The notes under the pieces: model-generated
Databases searched by the model: none
Told to the model about the DNA's origin: nothing
Seen by the model: only the letters and a program-made list of their open reading frames with translations
Translations under genes and position numbers: made by a program
Assembly: GCF_000003605.2 (NCBI RefSeq)
Contig: NW_003139323.1
Coordinates: forward strand, 182,383-197,152
From: Saccoglossus kowalevskii
Lineage: Eukaryota > Hemichordata > Enteropneusta > Harrimaniidae
Reading direction: 5' to 3'
Length of the DNA stretch: 14,770 nt
In this document: in pieces, positions 9,157-14,770 of the stretch
Layout: every line of letters begins with the position of its first letter
Numbering within the stretch: position 1 is the stretch's first letter

Positions 9157-9262
9157 GGGCGTGGGCACTGGTGTAGCCGTCGGTGTACTGTACGGAATGT
9201 TCATTGTTGTCGGTGCTTTGATATTCCAGTCACACGGAATTCCGCCTTTACCAGTCTTTAAC
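9157..9262 (+). CDS. SLC5 symporter, exon H: glycine-rich helix and extracellular turn
   Basis: The 106-nt exon lies between tttattcag and AAC|GTGAGT. After completing a Leu codon it reads GVGTGVAVGVLYGMFIVVGA and then LIFQSHGIPPLPVFN. This matches the SLC5 helix that follows P-x-ANS, where members read GAxxGxxxGxxxxxWxxxG, then a short outside loop with Pro-Pro-Leu-Pro. The vertebrate loop that follows is long and glycosylated. Here the next exon starts almost at once with VSFYLF, so the loop is much shorter. It ends in phase 0. Confidence 0.92.
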
Positions 9263-9684
9263 GTGAGTCGGCATGTTAAACGAGCCTATCGTCATATTCA
9301 CCCGTGAATCCTGTCACTTGGCGGCGCTACAATCAGCTATATTCTAATGTTATACTTCAAAACACAGTACATGTTGTTAATATGTTTAATCGTGTTTCCT
9401 GATAAACCTTTTTCATGATTCTAAATAATGAAAACTTTAAACGGAAGTGGCCCAGCCATCTTTGATCGTATTGCATCATGGATGGTCAGTAATCGCCAAT
9501 TGATGAAAAATTATCTCGTGTAAATATATAATACTAGCTGTAATGATAGCACCGGCCAATACGTTTTATTTATTTTCTTCTAAATACAGAAAACTTAATT
9601 CCATTTTTGACGATTCAACTATATAGTTTGTATAGACACTCGGGCTGTATCTGATAGATATTCTTCTTATTATTTGGTTGTTAG
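9263..9684 (+). other. Intron between SLC5 exons H and I
   Basis: This phase 0 intron of 422 bases runs from GTGAGT to ggttgttag. It is AT-rich, with no repeat or structure of note. Confidence 0.7.
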
Positions 9685-9824
9685 GTATCTTTCTACTTAT
9701 TTACTCCAGTGAATCTTATTATCACATTGGTAGTGGGTATCATCGCCAGTGAAATTGTGCGGTTATTTTCTCCATTAGAACGACGACAACGAGTCGATCC
9801 ACAGCTATTGGCTAAATGTGTAAG
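9685..9824 (+). CDS. SLC5 symporter, exon I: last helix and start of the cytoplasmic tail
   Basis: The exon follows ggttgttag. It encodes VSFYLFTPVNLIITLVVGII and then ASEIVRLFSPLERRQRVDPQ and LLAKCV. In SLC5A8-like carriers the corresponding stretch is (S)YLYFSxVGxxVTLxVGxLVS followed by a basic tail with LDPR, so helix and tail agree. Two overlapping donors exist five bases apart in GTAAGGTACGG. Use of GTACGG (exon end 9824) keeps the long frame of the next exon. Use of GTAAGG (exon end 9819) shifts the next exon into a frame that stops after 21 codons. Confidence 0.92.
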
Positions 9825-9887
9825 GTACGGTATCTGTCCTAGCATGATATTATGAAAGAGTTGATGGCATTTTTTTTTTAATTTCAG

Positions 9888-10038
9888 GGACGTAGCCCAG
9901 TGTATGATGAAAAGGTCCGCGAAGCGTCCTCTAGAGGCGAGGCGCTTCCATGATGTGAATGGTGTAAAAAATGCTGTTCACAGCACCGATAATGTTTTGA
10001 TAAGTGGTTGTGTTTCGATTGAAAACTGCTATTTTGAG
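9888..10038 (+). CDS. SLC5 symporter, exon J: cytoplasmic tail
   Basis: The exon follows tttttaatttcag. In the frame set by the downstream donor of exon I it is open for its full length: DVAQCMMKRSAKRPLEARRF, then HDVNGVKNAVHSTDNVLISG and CVSIENCYFE. The tail is basic, then polar. Such tails vary widely in SLC5, so support comes from the open frame and splice sites, not from similarity. The likely donor is GAG|GTACTT at 10038, but reading on gives only VLSI and a stop (TAG 10051-10053), so this may also be the final exon. An AATAAA at 10637-10642 would serve that version. Confidence 0.75.
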
Positions 10039-10248
10039 GTACTTTCTATATAGTAAATGACTACACAATCAAACATATTCAAGTGGCGTCATAGAAGTGA
10101 CGTAATCACTGAGCGACTTATAGAAATGTCTAAATTACCGGGAGTTTTTCATCTTCGAATACAACTTATCTCTTATAAATCCGTATCTGTTTCAGGTATT
10201 AGCAACATCGCTACACATAGTACTTCAGAGTCATTGACGTTTCATTCT

Positions 10249-10277
10249 TAGACGGTTTTTACCTGATTAACCGTCTA
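10249..10277. repeat. Perfect 9-bp hairpin
   Basis: TAGACGGTT (10249-10257) and AACCGTCTA (10269-10277) are exact complements around an 11-base loop. It could act in RNA structure or be the remnant of a palindromic element. There is no T run after it and no bacterial context, so it is not a terminator. Confidence 0.6.
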
Positions 10278-10499
10278 TCTCATAATACCATGCCAACCAT
10301 GACATACTTATACTCGCGTAGTTATCAATAGCAACTTCTTGAACCCTTTTAAAACCTTCACATTATTCGTGACTGTACAATTACTCCTAACGCATTTCAA
10401 TGAAATCACAGGTTTGTGCGTTTTACGTCTTGTTAATTTCTATAATGCGCTACAGTTATTGCACCGCGCTGTGTTTGATACACGGGTCCCATGTTACCG

Positions 10500-10577
10500 T
10501 GGCGTATACATTGCGTGTGAAAAGACGTTGTTTATATTGAATTCCTAGACGCGATGCGCAACGTTTGTCGTCGCCTG
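10500..10577. repeat. Possible strongly decayed relative of the 133-bp MITE
   Basis: The order of blocks GCGTGTGAAAA, TTGTTT, GAATTC, ACGCGATGCGCAACG follows the MITE's GCGTGTAAAA, TTGTTT, AAATTCG, ACGCGCTGCGCGACG with similar spacing. The ends are not preserved. This is an alignment by eye and could be chance. Confidence 0.35.
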
Positions 10578-11074
10578 GAAGTTATAACAAATCTAGAACC
10601 CGTGGTGGTTATACACAGAAAATTGTCAAACTTGTAAATAAATTTGTTATTTATAATATTTTTAAATTTATTACTTTTTCATTTAACGATGATAGGCACA
10701 TATTTTTTTAATGATCAATATGTCCATTAGAAAAATAGAAAAAAGCTTCGTACATGACGCTGAAAAAATTAGCCCATTTTTAAAATCTTGCTCTTGAAAT
10801 ATAGATCTATTTAATACACATGATGTACATTTCATTTATAAAAACTGAGCTTGCATACACGTATAGTAAGGATATCTCCCATAATGCATTTATCCTGGAA
10901 AATTGCACGTGACACGTAATATATTGTTGAATACGCATCAGAATAAGTACAATCATATTTGTTATACATGGCATGGAACCAGGGGCGGGGCGGCACGAGC
11001 CGAAATGTATTTGAACGGTCGGGACCGACTCGTCACATGCCAACAAATTGATCTCGATCAACTTGTTCATTCTC

Positions 11075-11167
11075 ACAGCGCCATTGGCGTCGCACCGCGT
11101 CAAGTTTTCTCGCGTAACGTACAATGTTTGTTTACGCGCGCTTCGGTGACTACGACTGTGGCGCTAT
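11075..11167. mobile_element. Diverged, shorter relative of the 133-bp MITE
   Basis: The segment carries short inverted ends, ACAGCGCCA on the left and the complement ATAGCGCCA on the right. Inside, several blocks match the 133-bp element in order and orientation: GTCGCACCGCGTC (GTCGCGCCGCGTC in the MITE), TACAATGTTTGTTTAC (TACATTGTTTGTTTAC) and GCTTCGGTGACTACGAC (GCTGCGTGACTACCAC). It is about 40 bases shorter. Its ends differ, so it may be a separate family sharing a core or an old deletion copy. Confidence 0.5.
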
Positions 11168-11198
11168 AATAACAATCTTCATTGTAATTATTTTACAG

Positions 11199-11268
11199 AC
11201 CACGTGTTAAGGTGCATAAAAAGCGGAAGAAAGCTGATGACAGCAGGATACGAGTCACTCTTCTCTAG
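11199..11268 (+). CDS. SLC5 symporter, probable terminal exon K (two possible frames)
   Basis: A good acceptor (attgtaattattttacag) precedes it. Joined in phase 0 to exon J it adds only Thr-Thr-Cys before TAA at 11208-11210. In the other open frame it reads PRVKVHKKRKKADDSRIRVT and then LL before TAG at 11266-11268. That is a strongly basic tail ending in T-L-L, a class I PDZ-ligand pattern like the T-R-L end of SLC5A8. The basic frame would need two codon bases from the preceding exon, and exon J offers only weak donors for that (AAAAG|GTCCGC at about 9917). An unseen exon between J and K would also solve it. Treat the C-terminus as unresolved. Confidence 0.4.
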
Positions 11269-11355
11269 CTTTGAAACATACAGAACTGAGGATAACGCTA
11301 AAAGGGACGCATCTGCACAGAAGACCACTAAATTCTCAGATTGAGGTTGCCCCGG

Positions 11356-11361
11356 AATAAA
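11356..11361 (+). promoter_or_regulatory. Polyadenylation signal AATAAA for the SLC5 gene
   Basis: A canonical AATAAA lies about 90 bases after the TAG of the last candidate exon, at the distance expected for a short 3' untranslated region. It supports exon K as terminal. A second AATAAA at 10637-10642 would fit a transcript ending in exon J. Confidence 0.5.
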
Positions 11362-12065
11362 TACCGACCGCTATAAATACCCACCGGCACATGCAACATA
11401 CATTAAGAGATAACCCGGACGTTATGGGTTTGAGAAGATAAAAAAAAATGGCCACCGATCTGTTTTTGTAACAATTGTATACGTAAAAGCAAAAGTGGCT
11501 CTGATATACATAGATCGATTGCGAACCAGGAATGTGGAACACGATGGCAGTCACGTGTTCCCCGTATTGACTCAGGAGTTGTACAAATAATTCTACCCGG
11601 GACAGCAATGATGTCATAATACAATTTTCTAGATCTGGCGTTAAAAGATGATTTTCAGCTGATAACGTTTAATGTTCCCCGACATCGAAGCATCTTTTTG
11701 ATCATTGAATTTTCTAATAACATTTTTTTAATAATAAATCCATTCTGTTTGATGGTAAAATATTATGCATTCCGGTTGAGTCCTCTACATTCATTAACTG
11801 ATGCCGATCATTTCCGCTAATGCTACTTACTGGCATTCCAAAGAAATCAAGTGGATATTCGTAATCAGAAAAGTAGAGAATTATTTTCAGCCAGATATCG
11901 CACTTTAATGATACTTTACAATCGGAATACTCGTATAATCAATTCCTTAACAAGCCTGGTAAGTCACCGTTACACTAAGAACATGATTATAATCGACAAA
12001 CTGAAAGTTATGAACATTATCAAGGGCGATGACGGAAGAACAAACTAAGAGAACCCGACAGGCAA

Positions 12066-12124
12066 TTTATTTCATCTGTTATTTATATAAAACGGTATAT
12101 TTTACATCTCCATATTTTTTTATT
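12066..12124 (-). promoter_or_regulatory. Candidate polyadenylation signals for the adenylyl cyclase gene
   Basis: Two AATAAA hexamers on the minus strand (complements of 12119-12124 and 12066-12071) are the closest canonical signals I found beyond the cyclase stop codon. They would imply a 3' untranslated region of about 0.7 kb. A variant signal nearer the stop is possible. Confidence 0.35.
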
Positions 12125-12687
12125 TGATGCACACGTATTTTCAATTAAAAGTCAACGGTAAGACAGTAATAATCACACACCGCTGTGTCTTAGATACAAT
12201 GGTTAGGTCCTCAGACATCTACGTTGCGGCGGAGAGATTAAATTTCTGTCCGTGGTGATGTACGTGCGGCCTTGAGGCATCAGAAGTATATTTATAAATA
12301 ATATGCGTTTGTCCATCAAAACCATTTCGGTTTGGGAGTTTGATTCCGGAGCAACGCCTCTTGGTTGTTACATGAAACACATGCATCTCCTGTGGAACTT
12401 AATCCGAGAACTATATAGTGTACAGTTTGGACGGGTCTCTTCTTGCATAAACCAACCATACTACACTATGCTTGCTTGCTTCAAACACACGCTATTATAC
12501 GAAGATTTACCGGCTTTTGATACGTTGCAGTATTCTGGCAGAGTTCTGCTTCATGAACACACGAGACTCGCTGGTAATGGCTGTCACACTAGATTTGCGC
12601 ATAGTTGATGCCGCGCAAGAAGCATGCGTGATAATTGGTCGATGAAATTGACGCGTAGTGGCTGCCAAGGAAGCGATGTCACGCGAT

Positions 12688-12722
12688 ATTCACGTAATGA
12701 TACCACAAGATTCACGTAATGA
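12688..12722. repeat. Two 13-bp direct repeats, ATTCACGTAATGA
   Basis: ATTCACGTAATGA occurs at 12688-12700 and exactly again at 12710-12722, a 22-base period. It lies in the presumed cyclase 3' untranslated region. Its core, read on the other strand as ATTACGTGAA, resembles bZIP half-sites, but in a transcribed tail an RNA-level role or simple duplication is as likely. Confidence 0.6.
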
Positions 12723-12791
12723 AAGGCAGGCGAGATTCACACTCGGTGAACACGTGGTAAACTTGATCATCGCGTAATTTCGAACGTATTT

Positions 12792-13261
12792 TCACGCATT
12801 TTCGCCGTCTTTCATGAACGATTGGTCCCGGGGCACCTCTTGCAAATCGTACATTGATCGTTTCATATTCCCTTCTGATAACTCCGGGATATCTTTTGTT
12901 CCGTTTTCCTTGTGTAATTGCTGGAGTTGTTTATTCCTTACAAGCCCGTAAACAATTGCTGCCAAGGTATGCTGACCGCTCATGCGCCGTATTGTACTTT
13001 GACACCTACCTGGCCTGCTCCGGCCAGTCAAATAGTATGTTTTAACCCGGTCTTTCAAGCCTTTGACGTAGATCAGTCCCCGATATTCGAAACGAAAACC
13101 ACGCCGAGAGAGTATCTGATAGGTTTCCTCGGTGACCTGCACGTGTCCCATAATGGAGGTAGTATCCATCCTACTAGCGACGTTAACCGTGTTCCCCCAG
13201 ATATCGTATTGCGGCTTCTTGGCACCAATAACACCGGCGATTACGGGTCCTTGGTATAAAC
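12792..13261 (-). CDS. Membrane adenylyl cyclase, last exon: end of C2 domain and ADCY8-like tail
   Basis: The enzyme makes cyclic AMP from ATP at the plasma membrane. The exon starts at 13261 after acceptor ctatacaaacag with GT, completing the Gly codon split from the previous exon, and ends at TGA (12794-12792). It encodes LYQGPVIAGVIGAKKPQYDI, then WGNTVNVASRMDTT, VQVTEETYQIL and YRGLIYVKGLKDRVKTYYL. The YD of QYDIWG (purine recognition) and the Asn and Arg of NTVNVASRM (transition-state residues of C2) are intact. After YLTGR comes a tail with RRMSGQHTLAAIVYGLV and KQLQQLHKEN, close to the RRLPGQ-LAAVVLGLVQ tail of vertebrate ADCY8, where a calmodulin-binding segment lies. An internal CAG|GTAGGT after SRP is not taken as a donor because the conserved tail continues in frame. 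Confidence 0.95.
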
Positions 13262-13744
13262 CTGTTTGTATAGAAGTAGACAATTAAAAGTACACAATTT
13301 GTATGTGGGTAAGCAATTGGAGTTTTGATTGGGATACTTCTCGTCGAGTTGTAAACAAAAATCTAAATTCACCATGCCAAAAAGTCGCGCCATCTAGCAA
13401 CAACTCGGTTTTTGTGACGTAATGAAGACTGTAAAATGGGTGAAAAGGTGTATTTGTATTATTTAAATGTTAAATGAAAAAAGCACGTTGTTACTACATA
13501 TATCAAATGAACGTGTTATACAAATGCGTAAATATGAAGTCTTACACATATTAAAGAATGTAATATCACCTATAATTAAAAAAAACGTCAACCAATCACG
13601 GTTACTAGTAACCGTGCACTAATACAGGAGTTATAGCTGGACTCTATGATCATTTTGCATGAAAAAACATGCATTGGTTCAATCGATTTACCTATGTTTA
13701 ATGCTCCATTCTACTCGTAACTATGACGAGTATTTGACACCTAC
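13262..13744 (-). other. Last intron of the adenylyl cyclase gene
   Basis: On the minus strand it runs from GTAGGTG (13744) to ctatacaaacag (13262), phase 1, 483 bases. It contains a perfect 20-bp palindrome at 13597-13616. Nothing else is recognisable. Confidence 0.88.
13597..13616. repeat. Perfect 20-bp palindrome
   Basis: CACGGTTACTAGTAACCGTG equals its own complement over all 20 bases with no loop. Its centre GTTAC-TA-GTAAC resembles, but does not equal, the RFX X-box (GTTRCC then GGYAAC). A second palindrome with the same half-sites lies at 14226-14237. Confidence 0.8.
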
Positions 13745-13859
13745 CTATCCGGAGCCTGAAATTATTAAATGAATGCTTATTACATTCCTCTAAAGTGTCC
13801 ATCATTGCCAGTGCGAAGTCAGCCAACATTACAAGGTGATCCCATTCATCGTGGTTGCT
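13745..13859 (-). CDS. Membrane adenylyl cyclase, penultimate exon: C2 domain
   Basis: The 115-nt exon starts at 13859 after acceptor ttatctctag in phase 0 and ends at 13745 with one base of a Gly codon before donor GTAGGTG. It encodes [20 protein letters not shown], then [19 protein letters not shown]. Vertebrate ADCY8 has, in the same order, a DxWxHLxxLADFxLA helix, then [13 protein letters not shown], so the match is close and the splice joins correctly to the last exon. The preceding conserved stretch of C2 (the KTIGSTYMA region) is not found to the right, so that exon is outside the window. Confidence 0.95.
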
Positions 13860-13951
13860 CTAGAGATAACAGGCAAACCAACAGCATAAAGTTAAAACGA
13901 TTGTGAAAAATGTCTCGTAATAATATATAATATTTAACCCAGTTGTTTTAC

Positions 13952-14084
13952 TTAAAGGGCGGTGGTCGTCGCGCCGCGTCCTGTTCGATATGGGACTCAC
14001 AGCGACATACACAACGTGTGTAAAATACATTGTTTGTTTACATGAAATTCGAACACGCGCTGCGTGACTACCACCGCGCTTTAA
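13952..14084. mobile_element. 133-bp MITE, copy 2
   Basis: It has the same length and orientation as the element at 5917-6049 and about 90 percent identity by eye, without indels. Left end TTAAAGGGCGGTGGTCGTCG; complement of the right end TTAAAGCGCGGTGGTAGTCA. It is bounded by TTAA on both sides. It sits in an intron of the cyclase, whereas copy 1 sits in an intron of the transporter. Confidence 0.88.
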
Positions 14085-14225
14085 CACCAATACTTGCATA
14101 CATTACCAACTGAGCATTATTCAAATACTGACAAACGTTCGAATAAGAAATTAGTGTAAATGTGTTCCTGGGCGGAATTATACTAGTTAGCGGAGTAGCG
14201 AAAGATACTGTAGGTAATTGCAGCA

Positions 14226-14237
14226 GTTACATGTAAC
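14226..14237. repeat. 12-bp palindrome GTTACATGTAAC
   Basis: The palindrome is perfect. It shares the half-sites GTTAC and GTAAC with two intervening bases with the centre of the 20-bp palindrome at 13597-13616, 620 bases away across the penultimate cyclase exon. Confidence 0.6.
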
Positions 14238-14410
14238 GGAAGTTCAGGAGAGGGAACTAAGACAGTTCCTGAGCGTTTTATCGCCCTATAAAGTACAAGT
14301 ATGCTGACTGATAATTTTAACTTGTACGAGGCGCGGAATGTAAATTTATTATTTTTTGTATACTAGAAGAAAACGTACTAATAATTCAAAATTACGCACG
14401 TATTGGAGGC

Positions 14411-14770
14411 CGTGGCGTGTGTGTTTTAAAATGATGTGTGCATTTAAACAAAAAACGGCGTGACTGTGCGTTTTAATGGTATGTGCTTTAAAAAAATCAT
14501 GTGTGTATATTAAATGGCGTGGATGTTTTAAAAAACGTGTTTTAAAAATGACGTGTGTGTTTTTAAAAATGGTGTGTGTTTAAAAATGACGTGTGTGTTT
14601 AAAAACATAACGTGTGTGAAAAAACGATGCGTGTGTTTAAAAACGATGTGTGTGTTTTTAAAAATGGCGTGTGTTTAAAAACCGACGTGCGTGTTAAAAA
14701 AATGACGTGTGTGTTTTTAAAAAATGGCGTGTGTTTAAAAATGACGTGTGTGTTTAAAAATGACGTGTGT
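14411..14770. repeat. Minisatellite of about 18 units, consensus TGTGTGTTTAAAAATGACG
   Basis: Units of 16 to 26 bases repeat to the window edge. They are degenerate at the left (14411-14540) and more uniform to the right. In the uniform part long units (TGTGTGTTTTTAAAAATGGCG) alternate with short ones (TGTGTTTAAAAATGACG), suggesting a dimeric period near 38 bases. Several junctions read TGACGTGT, a CRE-like half-site. The array is incomplete at the window edge. Confidence 0.92.

Larger units (their letters stand above)
10039..11198 (+). other. Probable last SLC5 intron, or 3' flank if exon J is terminal
   Basis: It runs from GTACTT to attttacag. It holds a 9-bp hairpin (10249-10277), AATAAA at 10637-10642, and two stretches that resemble the 133-bp MITE (about 10500-10577 and 11075-11167). 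Short open frames at 10057-10251, 10339-10548 and 10903-11169 follow acceptor-like sites in part, but none gives a recognisable or well bounded exon. Confidence 0.55.
1473..11361 (+). other. SLC5-family sodium:solute symporter gene (SLC5A8/A6-like), 3' part, 11 exons
   Basis: This is the gene-level entry for eleven plus-strand exons. The family carries organic anions, vitamins or iodide into cells across the plasma membrane, driven by the sodium gradient, through a LeuT-like helix bundle. Visible family features in order are: a P-x-x-R-x-TF segment; AQRY (usually VQRY); a helix replacing the usual one; a long extracellular loop; the LPG helix; the STMSSGLN sodium-site helix; a helix ending in LGMLYPRANS; then two more helices and a basic cytoplasmic tail. 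The visible product is about 375 residues. Human SLC5A8 is about 610 residues, so roughly the first 230 are missing to the left. Intron phases agree across all joins up to exon 10. Substrate cannot be told from sequence alone. Confidence 0.9.
11362..12791. other. Space between two convergent genes, including the cyclase 3' untranslated region
   Basis: No exon is recognisable here. Because the genes converge, the right part should hold the cyclase 3' untranslated region on the minus strand. Candidate AATAAA sites for it (TTTATT on plus) lie at 12119-12124 and 12066-12071, about 670 to 720 bases past its stop. A plus-strand open frame of 101 codons at 12303-12608 has no recognisable content and no splice or promoter evidence. 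A pair of 13-bp direct repeats lies at 12688-12722. Confidence 0.6.
13860..14770 (-). other. Cyclase intron running off the right edge
   Basis: Upstream of the penultimate exon on the minus strand I find no further cyclase exon. The interval holds MITE copy 2 (13952-14084), a 12-bp palindrome (14226-14237) and a minisatellite (14411 to the edge). The minus-strand open frame at 13860-14099 arises from the MITE. Confidence 0.7.

Noticed and set aside
10411-10548. Possible SLC5 exon after acceptor aaatcacag at 10410
   Set aside because: It is open in phase 0 but has no good donor of the phase needed by the terminal exon, ends in a stop, and part of it overlaps a MITE-like stretch.
3618-12250. 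Similar GCGGAGAGAT-AATT stretches at about 3620 and 12230
   Set aside because: The match covers only about 17 bases and fades at once on both sides, so chance is enough to explain it.
12303-12608. Plus-strand frame of 101 codons between the convergent genes
   Set aside because: There is no recognisable content and no promoter or polyadenylation context. It probably overlaps the cyclase 3' untranslated region in antisense.
13003-13012. CAG|GTAGGT on the minus strand inside the last cyclase exon as a donor
   Set aside because: The frame continues beyond it with a tail that resembles ADCY8, so the exon is read through. Minor alternative use cannot be excluded.
12918-13259. Plus-strand open frame of 113 codons
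   Set aside because: It is antisense to the last cyclase exon, whose minus-strand product is clearly conserved. The plus-strand product has no recognisable content.
1-14770. tRNA, rRNA, snRNA genes or CRISPR arrays
   Set aside because: No tRNA A and B box pairs with a cloverleaf, no conserved rRNA or snRNA segments and no spaced repeats with unique spacers were found by eye.

Overview
The window is a piece of a metazoan, most likely invertebrate, nuclear genome. It is AT-rich, its genes are split into small exons (48 to 154 nt, plus one longer terminal exon) by introns of a few hundred to about 1,600 bases, and splice sites follow GT-AG. It also carries a long (TA)n microsatellite, poly-A-tailed repeats, MITEs and a minisatellite. 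I cannot name the species.

Two partial protein genes are recognisable, arranged tail to tail. On the plus strand, eleven exons between 1473 and 11268 encode the C-terminal part (about 375 residues) of an SLC5-family sodium:solute symporter. It is closest in pattern to the SLC5A5/A6/A8/A12 group (iodide, multivitamin and monocarboxylate carriers). All joins down to the tenth exon keep one reading frame and follow the family order of motifs. The N-terminal half is not visible and probably lies left of position 1. On the minus strand, the last two exons (13859-13745 and 13261-12792) encode the end of a membrane adenylyl cyclase. They cover the second half of the C2 catalytic domain and a C-terminal tail that resembles vertebrate ADCY8. 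Its other exons lie beyond the right edge.

Region by region: 1-1472 has no recognised exon, apart from a weak minus-strand open frame at 122-436. 1473-3791 holds the first four transporter exons. 3792-5415 is an intron with two oppositely oriented copies of a poly-A-tailed repeat. 5416-9824 holds transporter exons 5 to 9, with a 133-bp MITE and a (TA)38 tract in the introns. 9888-11361 contains the ambiguous 3' end of the transporter and two diverged relatives of the MITE. 11362-12791 is the space between the convergent genes. 12792-13859 is the cyclase. 13860-14770 is cyclase intron or upstream sequence with the second 133-bp MITE copy and an 18-unit minisatellite that runs off the edge.

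Nothing links the two genes functionally beyond adjacency. I found no clear new biological system. The points most worth checking are the alternative C-termini of the transporter, its in-frame 48-nt cassette exon with a glycosylation sequon, the MITE family, and the paired palindromes and CRE-like minisatellite in the cyclase introns.
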